Source: Scybalosoma faecavium (GTDB lineage Bacteria; Bacillota; Clostridia; Christensenellales; Christensenellaceae). From it: a stretch of DNA of 64,000 nucleotides. Below, in pieces: positions 58,960 to 64,000 of the stretch. Made by a program: the position numbers and the translations under genes. The stretch covers positions 186,001 to 250,000 of the forward strand of contig DVKG01000006.1 in assembly GCA_018716135.1 (NCBI GenBank), given 5' to 3'. Every line of letters starts with the position of its first letter. Within the stretch, counting starts at the first letter, position 1. A model generated the notes under the pieces. It saw only the letters and a program-made list of their open reading frames with translations. It did not search any database and had not been told where the DNA came from.

Positions 58960-60285
58960 ATGCTAAGGCTGCGTCCCGTACAAACACTGGCATTAGGTTT
59001 TGCATTTATAATACTTATCGGCGCTGTTTTGCTCATGCTGCCCATCTCCAACAACAACGAGCCGCTGAGCTTCCTCAACAGCCTTTTTACCGCCGCCTCT
59101 GCAACTTGCGTGACAGGTTTGGCCGTTGCAGATACATACACGCAGTTCAGCCTTTTCGGTCAAATTGTGATACTGGCGCTTATTCAGATAGGCGGTCTCG
59201 GTTTCATGGCTGTAGCCATAGCCATCTCTCTCGCCGCTCACAAAAAAATCGGTCTTAAACAACGCGGTCTTCTGATGGAAGCTATGAACTCTCCCGAATT
59301 GGGAGGCGTAGTGCGAATAATGGTACGCTCGCTAAAATATACGTTTATATTTGAGCTGGCAGGAGCCGTTCTATTGTCAATACGTTTTATTCCCATGTTC
59401 GGATTTTGGCAAGGCGCATGGTTCGGCATATTTCATTCAGTATCCGCCTTCTGCAACGCAGGCTTCGACCTCATGGGGATTATAACCCCCTCTGCCTCGC
59501 TGACTATATTCGCCGACGATCCGCTCGTTCTCATTACGATCATGTGCCTCATAACAATAGGCGGCATAGGCTTTCTCGTCTGGAACGACATCGCGGAGCA
59601 TAAACTCAAGATTTCACGCTACAGACTTCATGCAAAAATAGCGCTTTCTGTATCGCTTGTTCTCATAATCGCAGGAGCAGCGTTCTATCTGGTATTTGAA
59701 AACAACGGTGCATTTTCCGGAATGACCGCCGGAGAAAAGATCCTGCAAGCCTTTTTCTGCTCTGTTACGTCTCGAACGGCAGGATTCGCGACTCTTGACT
59801 ACAGCAGCATGACACAAAACGGCACCCTTCTCACTTCATTGCTTATGTTCATAGGCGCCAGCCCCGGATCTACCGGCGGCGGCATAAAATCCACGACATT
59901 TTTGGTAATAATACTTACTTTAATCTCATACATAAGAGGCCGGGAAGATTTAAACATATTCGACAGACGTCTCGAACACTCCGTGCTTCAAAAGACTTTC
60001 AGCACAGTCACATTATATTTGACTTGTACTATAGTCGCAATGTTTATAATCATGGCTGCTCAAAATTTGAGCTTTGTCGACACAGCTTTTGAAAGCATCT
60101 CTGCCATGAGCACAGTCGGACTTTCGCGCGGCGTGACTTCACAGCTGGTGCCTGTCAGTCGAATTGTAGACATTCTTTTGATGTACATAGGCAGAGTCGG
60201 CAGCCTTTCTGTTGCTCTCGCGCTTTCAGGACATAGCCGCACCGCTCCGGTAAAAAAACCCGAAGAAAAAATCTCGATAGGATAA
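58960..60285 (+). CDS. trkH: TrkH/KtrB-type potassium channel subunit
   Basis: The 441-aa protein has four pore-loop repeats. The selectivity-filter segments are visible in TAASATCVTGLAVADT, SVSAFCNAGFDLMG, SVTSRTAGFATLDY and SISAMSTVGLSRGV, each with the key glycine. About eight to ten helices are present. The single-subunit length fits KtrB more than enterobacterial TrkH. AGGAGTG precedes the ATG. The gene is paired with a TrkA/KtrA subunit 21 bases downstream. Confidence 0.92.
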   Translation: MLRLRPVQTLALGFAFIILIGAVLLMLPISNNNEPLSFLNSLFTAASATCVTGLAVADTYTQFSLFGQIVILALIQIGGLGFMAVAIAISLAAHKKIGLKQRGLLMEAMNSPELGGVVRIMVRSLKYTFIFELAGAVLLSIRFIPMFGFWQGAWFGIFHSVSAFCNAGFDLMGIITPSASLTIFADDPLVLITIMCLITIGGIGFLVWNDIAEHKLKISRYRLHAKIALSVSLVLIIAGAAFYLVFENNGAFSGMTAGEKILQAFFCSVTSRTAGFATLDYSSMTQNGTLLTSLLMFIGASPGSTGGGIKSTTFLVIILTLISYIRGREDLNIFDRRLEHSVLQKTFSTVTLYLTCTIVAMFIIMAAQNLSFVDTAFESISAMSTVGLSRGVTSQLVPVSRIVDILLMYIGRVGSLSVALALSGHSRTAPVKKPEEKISIG

Positions 60286-60306
60286 AAAAGGAGGGCTCAA
60301 CCACAG

Positions 60307-60978
60307 ATGAAATCCATGTTGGTCATTGGCTTGGGCAGATTCGGCAAGCATCTTGCTAAAGAATTGACTAAGCTTGGCAACGACGTCATGGTCGTAGATA
60401 TTAAAGAAGAACCGGTAAAAGATCTCATTTCGATAGTCACCGCCGCTCAGATAGGCGACTGCATGGATGAAGCCGTTCTGAAATCTCTTGGTATAAACAA
60501 CTTCGACGTCTGCTTTGTATGTATTTCGAATAACTTTCAGGCTTCTCTGGAAATAACTTCTCTGCTAAAAGAAATGGGCGCCGCGAAAGTAGTCTCCAGA
60601 GCAGGCAGGGATATCCAGGCTAAATTCCTCCTGCGCAACGGCGCAGATGATGTAATATACCCCGAGAGAGATATGGCTCAGCGCGCAGCGGTCAAATACA
60701 GCGCGTACAACGCATTCGACTATATCGAGCTGACCCCGGAATACGCAATATTCGAAATCGAAACTCCCAAAGCATGGGTCGGGCACAAAATAGGCGATGT
60801 AAACGTGCGCTCTAAATACAACGTAAACATTATAGGCTATAAATCAGCCGACAAAATCACACCTATGACCTCCGCAGATCACGTATTCAGCGAGGGACAG
60901 CATTTAATAATAGCGGCCAATAAAAAGGACGCAAAACTGCTCTTTGAAAAGGGCAAAGCAAATAAATTCATCAGGTAG
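60307..60978 (+). CDS. trkA: TrkA/KtrA-type potassium-uptake regulatory subunit
   Basis: This 223-aa cytoplasmic gating protein has an N-terminal RCK_N domain (MLVIGLGRFGKHLAKELTKLGNDVMVVDI) binding NAD(H)/ATP and a C-terminal RCK_C domain from about residue 135. RCK_C domains of this type are known c-di-AMP receptors in other Bacillota, and a c-di-AMP cyclase is encoded at 26.8 kb. AAGGAGGG precedes the start. Confidence 0.92.
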   Translation: MKSMLVIGLGRFGKHLAKELTKLGNDVMVVDIKEEPVKDLISIVTAAQIGDCMDEAVLKSLGINNFDVCFVCISNNFQASLEITSLLKEMGAAKVVSRAGRDIQAKFLLRNGADDVIYPERDMAQRAAVKYSAYNAFDYIELTPEYAIFEIETPKAWVGHKIGDVNVRSKYNVNIIGYKSADKITPMTSADHVFSEGQHLIIAANKKDAKLLFEKGKANKFIR

Positions 60979-60986
60979 GACAACTA

Positions 60987-61475
60987 ATGGCAAACAACAA
61001 ACAAAAGACGGTAATAATCAACACGGCACAGAACAAAAAGACCATAAAAATGCTCAAAATGGGCGGCATAATTTTCGGCGCGCTTATCGTAATTATATGC
61101 TTTTGTTATTTTCTGCTCGGCAACGTCAGAATATCTTTCGCCGAGACAAAATTCAGCATGACAGGTCTTTTCGTCAGCGAAACATGGAACTACGAGGACG
61201 TATACGAAGCATATCTCACAGACGACTTCGACACCGGCATGATGAGCTTCGGAACGGACACCAAAGACACCATAAACGGCATATACAACAACAACGAGCT
61301 TGGCGAATATACCATCGCAGCGTACCGCGATATTAACACATACATAGTAATGCGCAACATAGACGGCTCGCGTATCGCGTTCAATCTCAAAACTCTCGAT
61401 TTGACAAACGAAGCCTGGGACGAAATGCAGAAGCACCTGACACAAGAGCAAATCGGCAAGCGCGACGAGGGATGA
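60987..61475 (+). CDS. Unrecognised small membrane protein downstream of trkA
   Basis: The 162-aa protein has a basic N terminus, one membrane helix at about residues 26-45, and an approximately 115-residue soluble domain. The spacing of strands and a C-terminal helix (NLKTLDLTNEAWDEMQKHLT) resembles bacterial PH-type domains, but this is only an impression. It begins 9 bases after trkA and ends before the shared terminator, so it is part of the potassium-uptake transcript. It could be a membrane anchor or regulator of the transporter. Confidence 0.65.
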   Translation: MANNKQKTVIINTAQNKKTIKMLKMGGIIFGALIVIICFCYFLLGNVRISFAETKFSMTGLFVSETWNYEDVYEAYLTDDFDTGMMSFGTDTKDTINGIYNNNELGEYTIAAYRDINTYIVMRNIDGSRIAFNLKTLDLTNEAWDEMQKHLTQEQIGKRDEG

Positions 61476-61537
61476 CGAACAAAGACCGGATTATCGAATG
61501 AACGAGTCCGTTAAAAAACGGACACTGGAAAAAGAAC

Positions 61538-61581
61538 CCTCCTATGGCAGATTTAAAGAAAGCGCCATAGGAGGTTTTTTT
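61538..61581 (+). terminator. Terminator of the trk operon
   Basis: CCTCCTATGGC and GCCATAGGAGG form a perfect 11-bp stem followed by seven T residues. A smaller GTCCG/CGGAC hairpin lies at 61506-61522. Confidence 0.9.
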
Positions 61582-61699
61582 ATGCCAAGAAGTTATCTTC
61601 ATCTTCATCTCATACTCGTATTAAAAAATATGATATAAAGATAATAGAATTAAAAAAGCAAAGAGAGAAAAATAAAAAAGATATGCTAAAAATTTGATT

Positions 61700-62368
61700 T
61701 TATTCTATATCCAGCCCTGCTTTAATACCCAGACCGTTCCGAATGCTCACCACCTCACGCTGCTCCTCATGCGTCAGCTCCCTGGGCGGCACGGGAAGCG
61801 ACGCTCCTATTGCCATTATTTTAGCATAGTGCTCCAGCGACTCCATCCTAAACCACGCCATCTCCGCTGTATCCGCCCACGTCACCGCGCCGTGGTTCGC
61901 CAGCAGCACGGCATTATGCGTATTGACAAAAGGCTCTATCGAGCGCGCCACGCCCTCGCTCCCCGGAGCCGAATACGCGGCCACGGGAACATCTCCTATA
62001 TTGACCATAAATTCAGGATAGCTGCGCGACATTATTGGCATGTTCGCTATTGCAAATGCTGTCGCATACGGCGGATGAGCATGAACCACGCTGCCGACGA
62101 CATTATTGAGCATATAGACGCGCATATGAAGCTTAACCTCTGACGACGGTTTTAGAGTTCCTTCCAACCGCTCTCCGAAAAGCGTCATTTTAACCAGCAT
62201 ATCCTCTCTGAGGCCGCCCTTTGAAACTAAGGTCGGCGTCGTCCAGAACTCATTCTCACCTGTACGAACGCTGATATTTCCGTCATTTGCCGCGACAAAG
62301 CCTCTGTCGTACATCATCTGACCTATATCTATAATTCTGCGTCTGGCCTCGCTGTCGCTTACAAACAT
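61700..62368 (-). CDS. Class II aldolase (probable 5-methylthioribulose/5-deoxyribulose-1-P aldolase)
   Basis: The 222-aa zinc aldolase of the FucA/AraD family has NDGNISVR, VHAHPPYATAFA (zinc histidines), and LLANHGAVTWA with the third histidine. The FucA family cleaves ketose 1-phosphates to DHAP and an aldehyde. Because it lies 1 base downstream of mtnA, the substrate is likely the MtnA product 5-methylthioribulose-1-phosphate or 5-deoxyribulose-1-phosphate, as in the DHAP shunt. Fuculose phosphate is the alternative. Confidence 0.8.
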   Translation of the reverse strand: MFVSDSEARRRIIDIGQMMYDRGFVAANDGNISVRTGENEFWTTPTLVSKGGLREDMLVKMTLFGERLEGTLKPSSEVKLHMRVYMLNNVVGSVVHAHPPYATAFAIANMPIMSRSYPEFMVNIGDVPVAAYSAPGSEGVARSIEPFVNTHNAVLLANHGAVTWADTAEMAWFRMESLEHYAKIMAIGASLPVPPRELTHEEQREVVSIRNGLGIKAGLDIE

Positions 62369-62369
62369 C

Positions 62370-63410
62370 TCAGTCCGCCTCCTTCATCATTTCGCGCAGG
62401 CTGTCTTTATACGGCGCGTTTATTATCCCGCGTTCTGTTATTATAGCGGACACCAGTTCAGCCGGAGTTACGTCAAACGCGGGATTGTAGACCTTAACGC
62501 CTTCGGGCGCCATCTTCTTCTCATACCACATATCCGTCACTTCCTCCGCTCTGCGCTGCTCTATAACTATCTCTTCGCCGGAGGATATAGACATGTCCAC
62601 CGTAGACGTAGGCGCAAGCACATAGAACGGAATGCCGAAATGCTTCGCCATTATCGCCACTCCCATAGTCCCTACTTTGTTGCAGCAATCTCCGTTCGCC
62701 GCTATTCTGTCTGCTCCGACGAGCACAGCATCCACCCAGCCCTTGCTCATCACACTCGCCGCCATATTGTCGCATATAACCGTAGTATCTATTGCATCTG
62801 CGCAGAGTTCAAACGCAGAGAGCCGCGCCCCCTGGAGCAGCGGTCTCGTCTCATCAGTAAAAACTCTGAAGTTCATGCCCCGCTCTTTTCCTATATGCAG
62901 CGGCGCGAGCGCCGTTCCATACCGCACAGTCGCCAACTGACCTGCGTTGCAGTGCGTCAATATTCCACAGCCGTCTTTTAAAAGAGTCAGCGCATACTCG
63001 CCTATGGCTCTGCTCGCGTCTATCTCTGCCTGATATATTCCGTCTGCCTTTATCTTGAGCTTTGCTGCCAATTCGCTCTTTGGCAAGGTTTTATTCTCCT
63101 TCACCACGGAGCGCATCTGCTCCACAGCCCACGATAAGTTCACCGCAGTCGGTCTCGCGGCTATCAGCGCATCCGCCGCCTCGTCGAAATTCTCACAGTC
63201 TATAGCCGCAAGATACGCACCGTAAGCGGCGGCCACGCCTATCGCAGGAGCGCCGCGCACTTTCAAATGATATATCGCATCTATTATATCGGCCTGCTCC
63301 CGCAGCTCCAGCATTTCCAGCTCACCCGGCAGCTTCGTCTGATCTATTATAACTATCGCCTGTTTTTTATCGTCAAATCTCACAGTATCTAAATTTGAAA
63401 TATTCTGCAT
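62370..63410 (-). CDS. mtnA: S-methyl-5-thioribose-1-phosphate isomerase
   Basis: It isomerises methylthioribose-1-phosphate (or 5-deoxyribose-1-phosphate) to the ribulose form. The 346-aa protein shows LKVRGAPAIGVAAAYG, the catalytic cysteine in GILTHCNAGQLATV, and the catalytic Asp in VLVGADRIAANGD. The ATG at 63410 follows GGGAGAAG; the open frame continues 27 codons upstream without a ribosome-binding site. Other enzymes of the classical methionine salvage route (MtnB, MtnD and so on) are not present nearby; an aldolase follows instead. Confidence 0.94.
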   Translation of the reverse strand: MQNISNLDTVRFDDKKQAIVIIDQTKLPGELEMLELREQADIIDAIYHLKVRGAPAIGVAAAYGAYLAAIDCENFDEAADALIAARPTAVNLSWAVEQMRSVVKENKTLPKSELAAKLKIKADGIYQAEIDASRAIGEYALTLLKDGCGILTHCNAGQLATVRYGTALAPLHIGKERGMNFRVFTDETRPLLQGARLSAFELCADAIDTTVICDNMAASVMSKGWVDAVLVGADRIAANGDCCNKVGTMGVAIMAKHFGIPFYVLAPTSTVDMSISSGEEIVIEQRRAEEVTDMWYEKKMAPEGVKVYNPAFDVTPAELVSAIITERGIINAPYKDSLREMMKEAD

Positions 63411-63553
63411 AATCTTCTCCCTTATTGCAGCCTGCATTATATATAATTTTAACACAACACACTGAGCTTTGGTATGTATTTTCTTTCCCAATGCTCTTAA
63501 AGTTGTGTTTTATGCTATAATGGTTCAAGAAAACGAACTAAAGGAGATATTTA

Positions 63554-63940
63554 ATGGACGACTGCCTGAAAAGCAGACTCGCTCTCGTACAGGAGCTGAA
63601 CGAATGCCGCGGACTCATCAACGCCATGGGCAGCGAGACCAGACAGCTCATTGTAACTGCGTTGCTGGAAAGCGATAACGCAGGTCTGCGCGTGGGCGAG
63701 ATAACAGCAAAAACACATCTTTCGCGTCCTGCTGTTTCTCATCATCTAAAAATTCTGCGTGATGCAAAAATAATAACTCTGCGCCGATGCGGCACTATGA
63801 ATTTTTACTACATGGACACCAGCCTATCGGAATGGACTAAGCTGCGCGACCTGATTACTCATATCTGCCAAGCAATAGAACAAGCTCAGAAAAACGGATA
63901 TTTACAAGAAGAAAAAGAAGATTGGAATGGAGGATACTGA
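63554..63940 (+). CDS. ArsR-family transcriptional regulator
   Basis: The 128-aa winged-helix protein has AMGSETRQLIVTALLESD, the recognition helix LSRPAVSHHLKILRDAKI and the wing LRRCGTMNFYYMD. The metal-binding ELCVCD motif is absent, so it probably senses something other than a heavy metal. AAGGAGAT precedes the ATG. It is 1 base upstream of a nitroreductase gene, its likely target. Confidence 0.87.
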   Translation: MDDCLKSRLALVQELNECRGLINAMGSETRQLIVTALLESDNAGLRVGEITAKTHLSRPAVSHHLKILRDAKIITLRRCGTMNFYYMDTSLSEWTKLRDLITHICQAIEQAQKNGYLQEEKEDWNGGY

Positions 63941-63941
63941 T

Positions 63942-64000
63942 TTGGATATAATGCAGGCTATGAAAAATCGTCACTCAGTCAGAAGCTACACAGACAAAAA
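63942..64000 (+). CDS. Nitroreductase-family protein, N-terminal fragment
   Basis: A TTG start 8 bases after GGAGG gives MDIMQAMKNRHSVRSYTDK, the N-terminal signature of FMN-dependent nitroreductases (RRSxRxYxxxxV region). The gene is cut off by the window edge. It is co-transcribed with the upstream regulator. Confidence 0.75.
   Translation, partial: MDIMQAMKNRHSVRSYTDK

Overview
The window looks like a chromosomal segment from an anaerobic, low-to-mid GC Bacillota (Clostridia-type) bacterium. The evidence is a T-box leader, an S-box (SAM) leader, a BceRSAB-type peptide-resistance module, a cdaA-ybbR c-di-AMP pair, a LytR-CpsA-Psr protein, a SpoIVFA/SpoIVFB-like pair, the rimP-nusA-ylxR-ylxQ-infB-rbfA-nrnA-truB-ribF-rpsO-pnp-ymxG translation cluster, PanG-type pantothenate synthesis, and YqeC/XdhC accessory proteins of (seleno)molybdenum hydroxylases. 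Species cannot be fixed from the sequence alone. No rRNA, tRNA, CRISPR, phage or intact insertion sequence was seen.

Layout. 1-4.7 kb: bceRSAB (minus). 4.7-5.3 kb: an Rrf2 regulator whose promoter carries a perfect palindrome and whose 5' leader is a 145-bp repeat; a second 145-bp copy and a shortened third copy lie within 7.5 kb. 5.4-18.5 kb: the long minus-strand RNA and translation cluster, from a clear promoter ahead of rimP. 18.5-24.9 kb: RNase G, SpoIVFB/SpoIVFA-like proteins, an LCP protein, and an FAD oxidoreductase coupled to a Cys-rich ferredoxin. 25 kb: a gdx/sugE exporter behind a candidate guanidine riboswitch. 25.5-29.1 kb: cdaA-ybbR, a SpoIIE-type phosphatase and an unannotated 53-aa gene. 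29.3-30.3 kb: a signal-peptidase-like membrane protein that seems to lack the catalytic residues. 30.4-33.4 kb: panG-panB-panC-panD, with panG apparently starting at CTG. 33.5-38.1 kb: DUF421/DUF4363 proteins and a divergent two-component system with a lipoprotein.

38.2-41.8 kb: an acyl-CoA ligase and a sodium:solute symporter downstream of a T-box leader whose specifier reads UAC (Tyr). This is the most unusual regulatory arrangement in the window and suggests tyrosine-responsive salvage of an aryl acid. 42.2-49.9 kb: a LysR regulator diverging from cat1, sucD and two paralogous AspT/YidE-type transporters, all with codon use typical of highly expressed genes. This looks like a main catabolic or exchange module for a C4 acid. 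50-51.4 kb: a SAM riboswitch and metK. 51.5-55.7 kb: a purine/hydantoin amidohydrolase operon with a domain-permuted XdhC and YqeC. 55.8-58.8 kb: a TrmB-like regulator, a lysA-like decarboxylase, niaR and ridA. 58.9-61.5 kb: TrkH/TrkA potassium uptake plus a small membrane protein. 61.7-64 kb: mtnA with a class II aldolase (a DHAP-shunt-like pair), an ArsR-type regulator, and the start of a nitroreductase cut by the window edge.
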